The notes under the pieces: generated by a model
The model's input: only the letters and a program-made list of their open reading frames with translations
Told to the model about the DNA's origin: nothing
The model's database searches: none
Assembly: GCA_013995675.1 (NCBI GenBank)
Contig: VWRR01000013.1
Span: 468,631-532,630 of the forward strand
Source of the DNA: Cyanidiococcus yangmingshanensis
Taxonomy: Eukaryota > Rhodophyta > Bangiophyceae > Cyanidiales > Cyanidiaceae
Length of the DNA: 64,000 nt
Reading direction: 5' to 3'
Program-made: the position numbers and the translations under genes
Shown: piece by piece, positions 29,773 to 40,790 of the stretch
Layout of the letters: every line of letters begins with the position of its first letter
Numbering within the stretch: the first letter of the stretch is position 1

Positions 29773-30903
29773 TCAGCCTCCAAAAAGAGAGGCGTCACCA
29801 ACAACATCGTCCGCTTTGGGATCAGTGAGCGAGAGTTTCCGGTCCACTGTCTGTGCAAGAACACCGTTCGCGTCATGCTGGTCATCCTCGTTGCCTTCTG
29901 CTGATGTCGAGTTTGTCGACGATTTCTCATCCAGATCGTCATCGCTGAACGATGACTCCGAAGACGATTCGTAGTTGCGCTCCTCGTACTTGGTTTCGTC
30001 AGCATTCACGTCGTCCACAAATAGTTCAGGTCTATACTCAAATAGGTCACGTCCAGAGAGACCGTACGCCAACGCCACCTTGTGCCGGGCATGACTCGAC
30101 GCGCTTTGAGTACCCATCCGTTTCAGAGCATTCTCGCGTTTCTGTCGAGCTCGCTCCTCCCGTTCCTTTCGTTTTCGTTCCTTCCATTCCAGAAATCGTT
30201 CTAAAGTCACAGGGGTGTAAGTCGAGATCCTTGCTCGCTCCCGTTCAATCTCATCCTCAATGGTGATCGCATCAGTGGAGCCTGACCCGTCCCCAGTTTC
30301 CTCCTTCTCCGGCCTCTTCTTTTTTAGAACAAACCCAGCTGGTAGCGCATGCCGATAGGGACATTTGTCTCCTCCATTGGGACAGGTCCAGAACCAGCCA
30401 TAACGACCGGCCTCGAGTGCGTCCAGAAAGTATCGACACACAATCTGGGTCGTGTTCTGTTGATTCTGCGTCCCGTGACGTTGCTGAATAACTTCCTCCA
30501 GCTGTTTCATATCCCAGCCCGACATGTCTGTCTCTGATGGAGTCGCTCTCGCACCCGCCGTTGCTGCTTTCTGCTCGCGAAGGTCAGTATAGAGGTCGAC
30601 CTTGTCATTCAGGTGCTGTGTTTTAGGCCCAGCCGGCACTGGTCGGAAGTACTGGGCAAGTTCCGCCTGACGAGCGGCTTCTGCTGCTTTCCGGGACTGT
30701 CGCTGACCACCTTCGGTTGTTTGGTGGCTTTTTCGCGGGCCACCAACCATCTGCTCCGCCTGCTTCTGCACCTGTTCGACATAGCGTTGTACCTTCTTCG
30801 ACTTGTTCTTATTTTTCATGCCAAAAGTCTTGTCCTCAACGATTTTCTTCTTCTTTTCCTCGGCCACTTTGCCCTTAGGGGCAGGCGCTTTCTTGCCCGC
30901 CAT
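29773..30903 (-). CDS. DRG family regulatory protein (Tma46/ZC3H15/DFRP1-type)
   Basis: 376 residues from the ATG at 30903. The Lys-rich start ends in IVEDKTFGMKNKNKSKKVQRYV (about 20-41), the family hallmark. Then come the ELAQYFRPVPAGPK linker, DMSGWDMKQLEEVIQQRHG, and a CCCH finger with the unusual family spacing (CRYFLDALEAGRYGWFWTC, ending CPYRHALPAGFVLKK). The DFRP domain follows (RISTYTPVTLERFLEWKER and GRDLFEYRPELFVDD), with an acidic tail. These proteins bind and stabilise the ribosome-associated GTPase DRG1 (Rbg1) and help stalled translation. In yeast and animals a first CCCH finger sits between the YFRP linker and the LY.D stretch; here the linker runs straight to DKVDLYTDLREQ, so that finger is missing. 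Confidence 0.88.
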   Translation of the reverse strand: MAGKKAPAPKGKVAEEKKKKIVEDKTFGMKNKNKSKKVQRYVEQVQKQAEQMVGGPRKSHQTTEGGQRQSRKAAEAARQAELAQYFRPVPAGPKTQHLNDKVDLYTDLREQKAATAGARATPSETDMSGWDMKQLEEVIQQRHGTQNQQNTTQIVCRYFLDALEAGRYGWFWTCPNGGDKCPYRHALPAGFVLKKKRPEKEETGDGSGSTDAITIEDEIERERARISTYTPVTLERFLEWKERKRKEREERARQKRENALKRMGTQSASSHARHKVALAYGLSGRDLFEYRPELFVDDVNADETKYEERNYESSSESSFSDDDLDEKSSTNSTSAEGNEDDQHDANGVLAQTVDRKLSLTDPKADDVVGDASLFGG

Positions 30904-31558
30904 GACTGGGTCTCGTGCAAAACGGAGTCCTCACCGCCAACTTGCCTTGTCGTGGAGAGAACAAAACACACCCCTTGTGTTTTCCCCCTATGTCAAGTCC
31001 GTAAAACAGCACCAACAGCGTGTCAGGCAATAGCTGCTTCAGTGAAGGACGCCACGAGGCTGAGCGTGTCCTTGTCAGCCGTTTTCCCCGACACCAGTCC
31101 GCAGACGAGCCCTCTACAACGCTTCCTTCCAAAGCCGTGTTCACGGGTTGCTCGGTCGACTCTGTTTGCTTGGTCACTCCAGCACCACCTTTTGTCTTCG
31201 CCGACTCGAAACCGTTCAAAAAACTCTCAAAAGCACGCCGATATTCAGTCTGTTTCTCAACCGAAAACAAGGACTAAGAACAGCCTGCAGTGACCCCGAC
31301 CCCGAGGTCGTTGCTACACTCCGGCCCTCTATACCCAGCGCTTGACTTGGCTCTGAAGCCAAACAGTGTGTAAGGAATCTTGAAAGACAACTGGGGTTCT
31401 GAGAAACCCTCAATTCTCCTTCAAATCGCTTGGATGATCCCGTAACCTTGCCAGTGTGTCCACGGGTTTATGCTGACCTCCTCCCGGAGCAAGCCGCAAA
31501 CGTCTACGACCGGCGCCCCGGGCGGCCACCACAGCTGTTCCCATTTGTCCTACCGTTC
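30904..31558. other. Divergent upstream region, possible small gene remnant
   Basis: Upstream of both Tma46 (minus) and the DHRS12-like gene (plus). The minus strand from 31270 to ~31100 reads protein-like (SVEKQTEYRRAFESFLNGFE). A one-base change of frame would end it as TADKDTLSLVASFTEAAIA and stop at 31023. No ATG precedes it, so it may be a fragment or an exon. Confidence 0.3.
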
Positions 31559-32704
31559 ATGGTACTGGCTCGAGGTGCTCGACTCGCTGCTCTAGCAGCG
31601 CTCGCAGGTGTTGCGTTGAATACAAACCTTCGACAGTCGGCAATGTATGCGCTCAAAGCAGCTCAATTTCTGGTTCATGGCTCTTGGTCCTACACCCACG
31701 GCGGCTACGAGAAACATCGTCGAGCATACTTCCGACCGGACGACCTGGCTGTGGACCTGCGCGATCGACACGTTCTCGTGACCGGTGCGAACACTGGTAT
31801 TGGCTACTGTGCAGCAGAGGCACTTGGTATGCGTGGTGCGACGGTTCATTTGCTCTGTCGCAATCGAGAGCGTGGTGAGGCTGCAAAGACAAAGCTGGAG
31901 CAGCGGTTGGCCGAACGTACAGGAACGTCAGTTCCCAAAGAGGACACTTGCTCACCACAGGGTCGCGTCTTGCTCCACGTGGTAGACGTCAGTGAAACGC
32001 AGAGTATTCGTCACTTTGTTCGAGAATATGCGGACCGTGGGTTTCCGGCACCCAGCGTCCTGGTTCATAACGCTGGCGCAATGACGAGCCCCTGGGCGGC
32101 CACTCGTGAAGGCGTTGAAGTGAACTTTGCGACCAACGTTTTGGGACCCGTCCTACTCACTGACCTATTGCTCCCATCGATGATACAAGATGAAAAACGT
32201 GATCATCGGGTGATCTTTGTGTCCAGTGCAGGCATGCTAACCGAACGTCTCGAGACCGAGGATCTGGAGTGGCGCGATCGTGCTCGTTTCGATGCGACAA
32301 GACAATATGCGAAGAACAAGCGTCAGCAAATAGCTATTGTGGAGCATTACGCACGTACAGTACCACCGGAGCGGGTATTGTTTATGGCTTGTCACCCCGG
32401 ATGGGTCGAGACCCCGCTCGTTCGCCAAGCAATGCCTGGCTTTTACGCCCGAATGCGGGAGGGTTTGCGAACCCCTGAGCAAGGGGCAGATACGATTGTT
32501 TGGCTCTCGTGTGTGGATCGAGGACGACTGCAGAGTGGTGGATTCTACTTCGATCGGGCGCCTGCTGCGAAGCACTTGCCTCTTTCAGATACATCGTATC
32601 CTCCTCGAAATGCCGAGAAATTGTATCAGCGAATCCGTCAACGAACTGGGGAAATCGCTCCCACAACAGAGCGTGATGAGGCCAAAATCGCTGCAGAAAA
32701 CTGA
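31559..32704 (+). CDS. Short-chain dehydrogenase/reductase, DHRS12 (SDR40C)-like
   Basis: 381 residues from the first in-frame ATG at 31559. The frame is open 52 codons further upstream without an ATG. Residues 75-82 are TGANTGIG, the SDR dinucleotide-binding loop. NAGAM is the structural NAG motif, SSAGML provides the catalytic Ser, and YAKNK (about 250-254) the catalytic Tyr and Lys. Before the Rossmann fold comes a hydrophobic N-terminus and YTHGGYEKH. Later come CHPGWVETPLVRQAMPGF and GADTIVWL. The last two motifs and the YT..GYE lead are characteristic of DHRS12, an oxidoreductase of unknown substrate (lipid or retinoid-like suspected in animals). The N-terminal helix suggests membrane attachment. 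NADP versus NAD use cannot be told from the sequence. Confidence 0.85.
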   Translation: MVLARGARLAALAALAGVALNTNLRQSAMYALKAAQFLVHGSWSYTHGGYEKHRRAYFRPDDLAVDLRDRHVLVTGANTGIGYCAAEALGMRGATVHLLCRNRERGEAAKTKLEQRLAERTGTSVPKEDTCSPQGRVLLHVVDVSETQSIRHFVREYADRGFPAPSVLVHNAGAMTSPWAATREGVEVNFATNVLGPVLLTDLLLPSMIQDEKRDHRVIFVSSAGMLTERLETEDLEWRDRARFDATRQYAKNKRQQIAIVEHYARTVPPERVLFMACHPGWVETPLVRQAMPGFYARMREGLRTPEQGADTIVWLSCVDRGRLQSGGFYFDRAPAAKHLPLSDTSYPPRNAEKLYQRIRQRTGEIAPTTERDEAKIAAEN

Positions 32705-33964
32705 ATCAACTCGCTGTACAACTCGTTCGGGGAGTCTGCGAGTACAGACAGAACCATGAGAGGCCAACGGAATCTTTGTATTGTCGTCGTCGAAGCGGCC
32801 GTTACTCGAACACATGAAAGATCATCAGTTTATGTTCCACCTGGGGTTACTCCCGGGTAGCTTGACAACCCTTCCGGCCCGTATCGGTGGATATTCGACG
32901 AAAATTTCATAGAGACAAGATCGAGAAAACTGCGCTCGGTCCGAGTGGAGCCCCTTGTCATTCGTCACATTGGGTTTCTAAACCAGGTGCTTCGATTGTT
33001 CGGTTATGGTTTAGAGACTATGCCAAGCTCCACACCCAGTAACCAGGTTGGGAAAGCGACGATGTATCCGAAAACGGTCGTACGCGATTCATTTCACCCA
33101 GCTAGTCGTGGGATAAATAGCGATACTTGTCTCGCTTCTCATCGTACGATACGGTCGCGACACCCTGTCGTCCGGGTTTCACGACCGTCTTTTTTGCTTG
33201 AGGATTGCGTGAAACAGACACGACCGTCTCGGTCACGGCAAGCCGAGTCCACTTGAATTGTGTCTACGAGTCGCCAGTGCCAAATGCCCTTTCAAGTTTC
33301 GCACCAGTGTCCTCTACACCACTGTAATATGTACAGCATCTGCCGACAGAGCGTTTATTCAGTGAATGTCCTCGGCGACGTCACGGATTATGACAGAATC
33401 ATAACCACAGCGTAATACGAACTTGTGCGATCTCGCGTCCTTCTTATCGTTTTCGCACGCTTCAACTGACTCGAAGGAGTCTTTTGCGAGGTGCTTCCCG
33501 GAACTGGAGGCTCCATCTCCAGAACTCGCTCTCAAAGACGGTGTATGTTCCGCATATCGCTCACAATGCTGCTCGAATATTCAGGTCTGAGACGTTCCGA
33601 AAATTGCGTTTGCTTCTCAGGTTTTGCGTCGGTGGCAAGGTAAGAGAAGTCTGCGCACACTACAGCGGTCCAAACTTTGTCGTGGAGCTCGGCTTCGCTA
33701 CCTGGTTCCATTCGTCCAAAACAAGAGTAAGCGTTCAATTTTATTCCACACTGCAGGCTCAGTGTCTTTTCATCAACATACTTGCATCGCTTAAGCGTCT
33801 CAATTTCTTCTTTTTGTCTACATCAACGACGTTATCGTCCTGCAGAGAAACGGTCGGGTATCCTGTCGGTCGGTCGAGAGGCGTCGACGGCTCAGCGACC
33901 AGTGGCTGTTCGAGCGCGTTCGAAACGACTGCCCTCACGAGCAAGCCGTGCCTGTACAAAGTCG
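32705..33964. other. Intergenic gap upstream of the SRP receptor gene; possible 5'-UTR intron
   Basis: 1.26 kb without a convincing gene. A strong-looking donor (CAAG|GTAAGA, GT at 33640) and a pyrimidine-rich acceptor (…TCGTCCTGCAG, AG ending at 33845) could bound a 206-base intron in the 5' leader. No clear branch point seen. Confidence 0.3.
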
Positions 33965-35957
33965 ATGGATTGGATTTGCATCTTTCATCGAGGAGGGCTG
34001 GTGCTTTTCTTCCGGGACTATCGGCGGAACGTCACTGCCGACGAGAAAGGCGATCAAGCAGAAACGTTACCTGAGAGTGAGCTCTGCTTGCTCGTTCGCT
34101 CAGTGCTGCTCGCGGAGAAAGCTGGCTTAGAAGCCACTGAAGTGCGCAAGCGCCACATTGTGGATCTGGAGAACAGCCAACCAGTACAAACTCGTATTTG
34201 CTGCTGAGGCACCGAGCCTGGTTGAACCGACTTTGGTCGGTCGTTTGTTGGAGCGCTGTCGGTTGCGTTTCTGTCAACGGTATGAAAGCGCGCTCCGACA
34301 CGGCCACTGGTCCGAGGATGATTTTGCAGAGTTCGCGGATACTGTTGATCAAGTCATGCAGCAGAACGGAAACTCTGGTTTGGGTCTGATAGCGAAGCCA
34401 GGTGTTTTGTCATCAGCGACTCTACCAGGCGAGCATACTCGTTTCGACGCCGAGACGGGCCATGCAACCGCTGCTGCGGAAACACCGAGGAGTATCTCTG
34501 CGGGTATTGAAGATGATCCCATCAAAGGATGCAGTCTCGGTTCCAGACTCGAAGAGGAACAACCTCCTGTCGACTCCTCCGAGCCGTTCGAAAGCACCCA
34601 ACGAGACGAGAGATGGAGCTCATCCGGAGAAGAACCCATGCCAACGTTGAATCGGGAAACGACAACAGTGCCCATGTCATCGGCGACTGACACCAGGAAG
34701 AAAAACCGAGGAATGAGACGCCAGGTAACAGGCGCGAGTACCAACGAGAACGTACACAGCCATCGGAAACCGATCAGGGTGCCATCCAAACCAGCGAGCG
34801 GACGACGCTGGGACGACAACGCGATGACTCCGGAGGAGTTGGCTGCACTGGACCTCTCCAGTGACGCTCCCCGTGAATCAAGTGACTTGAATGCAGTTGA
34901 GCGTGCTCGAGCCATTTACCTGGAAGCGAGACCTCGTGGTTCCGTCTTTGAATCGCCGTCCGAACCCCAGACCGCAACCGATGATGATGCCGTGTCAGAG
35001 AACGGAAACGGATCCCTCACAGGCGCTTTCTTGGGTGTATTCGCTCGACTAACCGGCACGAAACCGCTGACACATGCTGACCTGGAGCAGCCACTGCAGT
35101 TTTTCCGAGACAGGCTCATCACTCGGAACGTAGCTCCGGTCGTCGCAGAAAAGCTAACGCAATCTGTGGGTGCATCGCTGGAGAATCGGGTACTTGATGC
35201 ATTGACCGTGCATCGGATGGTGCGGTCTGCCATGGAGGATGCCCTGAAACGGGTATTGCAGCCCATGCAGGGAGACCAACGCCTTGATGAAGTGATCAGA
35301 AAGCGTCGTGAGCGGGCATCGAACAGTCGCCCTTTTGTAATTGTGTTTACGGGTGTCAATGGCGTTGGCAAGTCAACAACACTAGCCAAAATTGGGTTTC
35401 TTCTCCAGAAGCAAGGTATGCGCCTGCTTATTGCAGCCGGAGACACCTTCCGAGCCGGAGCGATAGAGCAGCTCCGCATTCATGCTCGCTGTCTTGACGT
35501 GCCCCTGTTCGAGCAGGGATATGGGAAGGATCCGGCAGCAGTCGCTGCGTCGGCCATAGCGCATGCGGAAGAACAGGGCCTCGATGTGGTGCTCGTCGAC
35601 ACTGCTGGGCGAATGCAGGATAACGAGCCACTCATGAAGGCACTGGCCAAACTTGTTCAGCGCGCTGAGCCTGATCGCGTGCTCTTTGTGGGTGAAGCGT
35701 TGGTCGGGAACGAGGCTATCGACCAATTGGTCAAGTTCAACCGAGCGCTGGTTACCTTTCAGAAATCGTCTTCGAAACCGCGTCTCATTGATGGGATTGT
35801 GTTGACGAAATTCGATGCTGTCGATGAGAAGGTTGGCGCTGCCATCACCATGATCTATACAACGTCGATTCCCATCGTGTATGTGGGTACTGGCCAGACC
35901 TACCATGATCTAGAGCCCATGAACATTCCGAACTTGGTCAAGGCCTTGTTGCATTAG
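33965..35957 (+). CDS. Signal recognition particle receptor alpha subunit (SR-alpha), with one apparent +1 shift
   Basis: About 663 residues from the ATG at 33965, near the ~640 of animal SR-alpha. The N-terminal SRX domain starts MDWICIFHRGGLVLFF and continues LLVRSVLLAEKAG. A +1 shift near 34187 (one extra C in caaCcagtac) joins VDLENSQ to QYKLVFAAEAPSL, completing SRX. A disordered charged linker follows (~110-270). The C-terminal NG GTPase domain shows GVNGVGKSTTLAKI (G1), DTFRAGAIEQL, DTAGRMQDN (G3), TKFDAVDEKVG (G4) and YVGTGQTYHDLEPM. The SRX domain separates this from bacterial or plastid FtsY. It docks SRP-bound ribosomes at the ER membrane through SR-beta. The downstream ORF (34158-35957) is intact. 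Confidence 0.9.
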
Positions 35958-37254
35958 ACTTTTCCGGGTGCGGATCGTGAACCGACGGGCTGGTCGAGAA
36001 CAATCAGCGTAAGGGTTGTCGTCGTTGTTCCGATTCCAGATTCCTCGCTCGCACAATCGACGCTTTGGATGGATGGTTACCTCGAAACAGAGCATGGAGT
36101 CAGAATCTAGACCTGGAGCCATCTGAGGTGAACAACCGGGAGCCCTGGAGTCAAGCTCGAACGCTCAGCGTTGTTTACACCAGTCGTTGGTAGCGCGTAC
36201 GCGTCGGGGCCTACGCTGACCCTAAGGGAGTCGATAAAGCTACGCCTAAACCTCTGCTCGGAGTTGGTATCGGGTCCCTGTGAATGTAGCGGATGACGAG
36301 TGATATCGTTTCACGTTGCTATTCGCTTCGCTTCGGGTGCTAGCTGATTCTCATGGCTTGACGTCAGGGGAATGCAACAGCGTCGACAGGTGTCGTGTGG
36401 AAACGTCGCATCCTTTGGATTGCATCTGAAAGGATTTGAGCGTGATGTATTGATGCGGATAAGTCAGAACTCCTTGATTGGAGACCACAGAACTGAGTGA
36501 GTCACAAAGGTTCATGAAGCGAATGCGCAGTTTGATCAGCGTTGAATCAGCGCTACCACAGAAGCAAAGAAGTACTGCACAAGGGAAAAAAGTGACCACG
36601 AAGCCGTTTCGCGTAGAGAGATGCATCATCTCTACTTGAGTCTAGTTGCAGCATCGCTGCAGATGGTCATTTGAGAGACACATCCGACTAGGCGACGGCC
36701 GCTTTCAAAGGACGTTCTGCATCAGCAAACTAGTTCTGCTAGCGATGCTTCAAACTAGTGACCAGTCAGCGTGGTGTGCATCCATGCAACGCTCCTGATT
36801 CCGTCGTCAGCCGAACGACCACCATTTGGATTGAAGGAACGTTTGCGAACCCGCAACCTCGATCATCTGCTCGCCAAGTTAGAAACTGGATCTATAGCTT
36901 TCTCAGTGAAATACATGGAAACAAAGTTCGTGTAGCGATCATCGTTGTCACGAATGCGCGCAATATCTGCTCAACTTGGAAATACAACTGGAGCACCAGA
37001 AAGTGTGGGCGTCTGTCTAAAAGCCGTCGTCTATCTCGTTCCCTGCAGACACTCATAGACCATTCGTATTGCTTGACACGTCGAATGCGCAATGCCTGCA
37101 GAGCCCATCAAACGACACAACATTTATGCTTCGTGGCAACCTGTAGAGACGCTCGCGGCAATCACCGCGAGCCGCATCGTCATGGTGCCCAACGACACTG
37201 AACACGACATTATCTGTACGCGTGGCCATCAACTTCTCGAAGAGGCAACGCGAC
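35958..37254. other. Gap between convergent genes, 1.3 kb
   Basis: Nothing recognised. Overlapping ORFs at 36.8-37.2 kb lack motifs. Confidence 0.35.
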
Positions 37255-39067
37255 CTACTCTAGACGGGGAAAGACTGGCTCTGGAGCCGGGAAACGGGTG
37301 CCCTCGTGGACGATATCGGGTCGTGCATTCCATGCGGTATCTTCCCATTGCGGGATGAAGGCGCTCTCCGTATCCGCGTCCGTTCTGATTCTCCCGTTCG
37401 CGTCGACGGGGTACCCGAGGGTTCGAAGGATTCGCACGCTGGTCTGTGGTACGAGCGGCCACAACGCAATGCCAAGCACACGCACTGCCTCGAGGATCAC
37501 CGCAAGCACCACGAAAGCGTCCGACTTGGTCTCTGGTTGACGCAGCTTTGTCCAGGGCGCCTCACGATCGATGTATACGTTCGCTTCCCCAGCGATACGC
37601 ATGAGTGCTTCCCCGGCGGCGGCAAAATTCAGCTCTGCATACAACTGGGCAGCTTCGGCAGTGCATTTCCGCGTCAGCTCTGCCAGCGGATGCTCACTCG
37701 GTGCCACGACCGGTAGCGTCAGGTTGCAATGTCGCCGCAGAAGGTTCATCGACCTATTCAGAAGATTCCCAACACTGTTTGCCAACTCTGCATTAACTAT
37801 TTGAATGAATCGTTCACGCGAGAAATCACCATCACGGCCGAATTCAATACCACGGAGAAAGTAATAACGAACGGCATCCGCATTGAATTCGTCGACAAGC
37901 GCATGAGGGTCCAGTGTATTCCCCAGCGATTTGCCCATTTTCATACCATCCTTGGTGAGGAAACCGTGGCTGAACAGGTGTTGAGGGGGGATCCAAGCCT
38001 GCAGATCGCAACATGGCGGGCCAGTAGCACGCATGGAACCGAGTGATGTCCTTGCCGAGGACGTGCACATGAGCAGGCCATCCACGCTCACTGACTCGAT
38101 CGAGGGCAGGTTCTTCGTCCTCTCCGAAAAGTGCAGTTAGGTAGCCCAACAGGGCATCAAACCAAACATAGATGGTTTGGCTAGCGTCGTTCGGCATTGG
38201 GATACCCCAGGGATTCTTCGCTCGCGAGACGCTAAAATCACGGAGTCCTTCGTGGACCCACGACATCACTTCGTTTCGTCGCTCGACTGGTCGCATGAAG
38301 TGATCTTTTCCCAGCAGAGACTCAATGTCAGACTGGTACCGAGACAGGCGGAAGAAGTAGTTTTCTTCTGCCCTCATTTCGCATTGTTTCAAATGCAAAG
38401 GACAGACGTTTCCCTCGGAGAGCTCCTTGGGGTCTTTGAATTCCTCGCAACCGGTGCAGTAGAGGCCCTCGTAGCTGGCTCGGTAGATATCACCCCGTTT
38501 GATCACCCGTTCCATGAATGTTTGTACCATTTTCTGATGGTCTGCCGATGTTGTTCGAATGAACCGATCATAGGAGATATCCAGCTTCTTCCAGAGGGCC
38601 TTGAACTCGGCCGCTACAACGTCGCAGTGCGTCTGCGGGCTCCGGCCAGCTGCGGCCGCTGCCTGCGCAATCTTCTCACCGTGCTCATCCGTACCGGTGA
38701 TGAAGCGCACCTGTCGTCCCCGCATTCGATGATATCGCGCCAAGGCGTCGCATGCGATGGTCGGGTATGCACTTCCCATATGGGGCGCGGCGTTCACATA
38801 AAAGAGCGGCGTTGTGAGCACCATTGGTCTCTTGTTCGTCTCTGACACTCCACTCATTCTGACCTGATCGAAAACACGAGCGTCAGATAAGCGTGTTGTT
38901 CTCAATTTCCGAGAAGCATGGCTTGCGCACTGCAGTTTGCGAGAGAAACCGAAACGTGCAGCCGTCGACACCGAGGGCGATAGCCAACTCGTCAACCAGT
39001 GATCGACCCCAAGAAAACTGGTGCTGAAAGCCCACACGGGACTCATTCGACCTCCAGACTGCCCCAT
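37255..39067 (-). CDS. Methionyl-tRNA synthetase, organellar type, with one apparent +1 shift in a C6 run
   Basis: Attaches Met to tRNA-Met. From the ATG at 39067 the first ~70 residues are a Ser/Arg/Phe-rich leader (SPVWAFSTSFLG) consistent with import into plastid or mitochondrion. The catalytic core has HMGS (96-99) as HIGH motif and GTDEHGEKI. A knuckle (YCTGCEEF and CPLHLKQC) and WFDALLGYL follow. Near 37985-37990 a run of six C on the coding strand is one base too long. Skipping one base joins AGLDPP to QHLFSHGFLTKDGMKMGKSLGN, with KMGKS as the KMSKS loop, a variant I recall from plant organellar enzymes. The anticodon-binding helical domain follows to the end, and the C-terminal EMAP-like domain is absent, as expected for organellar forms. 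Confidence 0.9.
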
Positions 39068-39685
39068 TCAACCTTTTCCTTCAGCGAACTTTGAAACAAG
39101 GCCAATCAACGGCAAGTCTACAACTGCCAGTAGGTCATGTCTTCCTGTTTGAAGACTGTCATTGGTAGAACACCGTCGATCGGATCGGATGCCGCCGGCG
39201 ACCTTGAAGGGCTCCACCGATCGGACGACGTGTTGCAGGTTGGAGTCCGAGTCTCTGCAGCGGGATGCACTCATGCGCTCCATTAAAAATGCTATGTCTG
39301 CTGGTTTGGTGAGACCTCGGAAGCTATGATTCATCAGTGTTGAGGAATGGACGACCATGGATGGACGGGAGTGGTTTTGATTCTCTGTGTGTGTGTGTGT
39401 TTATACGTTTCTGTGAACATGAACGCGATCGAGTCGAGTGTCGAGACGCTGGGCCGATCCCAGCGATATGCCTTTCCTGATACTCTTCTACGTCTGTAAC
39501 TGGATGGATGATGTTTGATGACAACAACAATGATCGATGAGACGATTGATTGGGATCGCTGCAGGTGGGCGCTTGCATCGGGCATGATGCTTGGGTTCAC
39601 TTGTCGCCGAGTGTGCCATGATCGGACTTGTACTGATGGGCTCAAGCGAATGAATGTCCACGACGAATGCTCTTCTTTCCAAGTG
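39068..39685. other. Intergenic gap with TG repeat
   Basis: Upstream of the synthetase gene. Holds a (TG)7-8 run at 39386-39400. No gene seen. Confidence 0.4.
39386..39400. repeat. TG dinucleotide repeat
   Basis: Seven to eight TG units in non-coding DNA. Confidence 0.85.
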
Positions 39686-40022
39686 TCACTGATGCCTCTG
39701 AACCCCATTTTCCCCATATCTGGCGTGGTTGAACGGATCGATGATGTCGGCGCTCTGTACGAATTTTATCGGCAAGGTTTCAAGGCCATCAGTCGGCTCC
39801 TGTTTGCGGCTCTCCGTAAGCGCCTTGGCCTCTTTGGCGAAAAGATTGGGGTTACGGTCGATTGTTTGCAGCGATGCGAATCTGGGAGCGACATCCCGGG
39901 CAATGTTGTTGCAGGCATCTTGGACCAGAGCGACGATGAATTCGGAGACTTGTGATGACACTGCTCCCAGTCTACAGATACACAAGTTACGTATAATATC
40001 AGGAGCGGATGATTGTTGTCAT
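39686..40022 (-). CDS. Small protein, possibly histone-fold (TAF13-like), with one apparent +1 shift
   Basis: The minus ATG at 40022 reads MTTIIRS and then meets a stop. A +1 shift near 40002 enters a frame with coding-like codon use (DIIRNLCICRLGAVSSQVSE, FIVALVQDACNNIARDVAPR, TIDRNPNLFAKEAKALTESR) to 39686, ~110 residues in all. The spacing of a short helix, a long helix (SEFIVALVQDACNNIARDV) and then IDRNPNLFAKEAKAL resembles the histone fold of TAF13/SPT3, whose third helix is followed by an (I/L)RKDPxKxARxKELL stretch. This is a pattern impression only; an unrelated small protein is equally possible. Without the shift there is no ATG. Confidence 0.3.
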
Positions 40023-40409
40023 TGCGCTGCACAGCGCAACTTGACCGGCAGTGGCGAGAAGATGCCGATGAGATCTGCAAATTGCATCGCATCGTTCCCG
40101 GTCTCTGGCTGGTCTGACCAGTCACGAACTTTTCTTGCAGAACATGAGATCCCAGCACTACAAGCAACCGCATCGTCCATTTTCTGCTCAAGACAGGGAC
40201 AACTTCAGGCAATGCGCATAGACTGCATGCCACATGGTGGCTGAAACTAATGAAGCGATGATGCTTGAGATGGCCACGAAGGCAGCAACACACCTCCAGG
40301 CTGAATCCAGGATCATGCAATCCATGCTCGTTCATGCTTCCCATCGAACGCGTTTGCATCGACATGATGGCCTATATGAAAGTGTTTTCCCTGTGGTGGA
40401 AACGCGATC
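40023..40409. other. Short divergent spacer
   Basis: Between the minus small gene and the plus membrane protein. Nothing recognised. Confidence 0.35.
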
Positions 40410-40790
40410 ATGGAGGCAGCGCTCGCTGGGGAGCCCCGACAAGAATCACGCCGCAGCCAGGGCGGAGCACTCGGTCGATGGAAGAAGGTTCCGTTTCCCT
40501 TGCGGGCGATGCAGAGACAACAGTTGGGTGCCGAGCACCAGAACTGGCTAGCTCGGGCTTATTTCGGACGCATAGATCGTCCTAAAGTTTTTAACTGGAA
40601 GACTTTTCGGGGTTTCTGGGTAAAGGAGAGGCGTAAGCAACGCATTACGTTGGAGTACAGCTCCCTGCCCAGTGCTCGTCCCCTGAATAGTGGCACCTGG
40701 TACTCTGGATATGGCGCAACCGCAGCCCTGTTGACGTCTTTGTCCTTTGGTATGATTTTCTTCTCATTGCGGACCATTCTTCGTGGGTAG
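40410..40790 (+). CDS. Small hypothetical membrane protein
   Basis: 126 residues from the ATG at 40410; an ATG at residue 34 is an alternative start. Not recognised. The middle is basic and aromatic (QNWLARAYFGRIDRPKVFNW, then WVKERRKQRITLEYSS). The end is a single hydrophobic helix (AALLTSLSFGMIFFSLRTIL) followed by RG, suggesting a tail-anchored or single-pass organelle protein. Size and layout recall accessory subunits of respiratory complexes, but no specific family can be named. Confidence 0.5.
   Translation: MEAALAGEPRQESRRSQGGALGRWKKVPFPLRAMQRQQLGAEHQNWLARAYFGRIDRPKVFNWKTFRGFWVKERRKQRITLEYSSLPSARPLNSGTWYSGYGATAALLTSLSFGMIFFSLRTILRG

Noticed and set aside
33484-34074. 196-codon plus ORF overlapping the SR-alpha start
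   Set aside because: Runs through the proven SRX frame in another phase and has no motif; a shadow.
37985-37990. Programmed +1 frameshift at CCC CCC in MetRS
   Set aside because: Although C runs can slip, the other breaks share no such site, so a common recoding signal is not supported.
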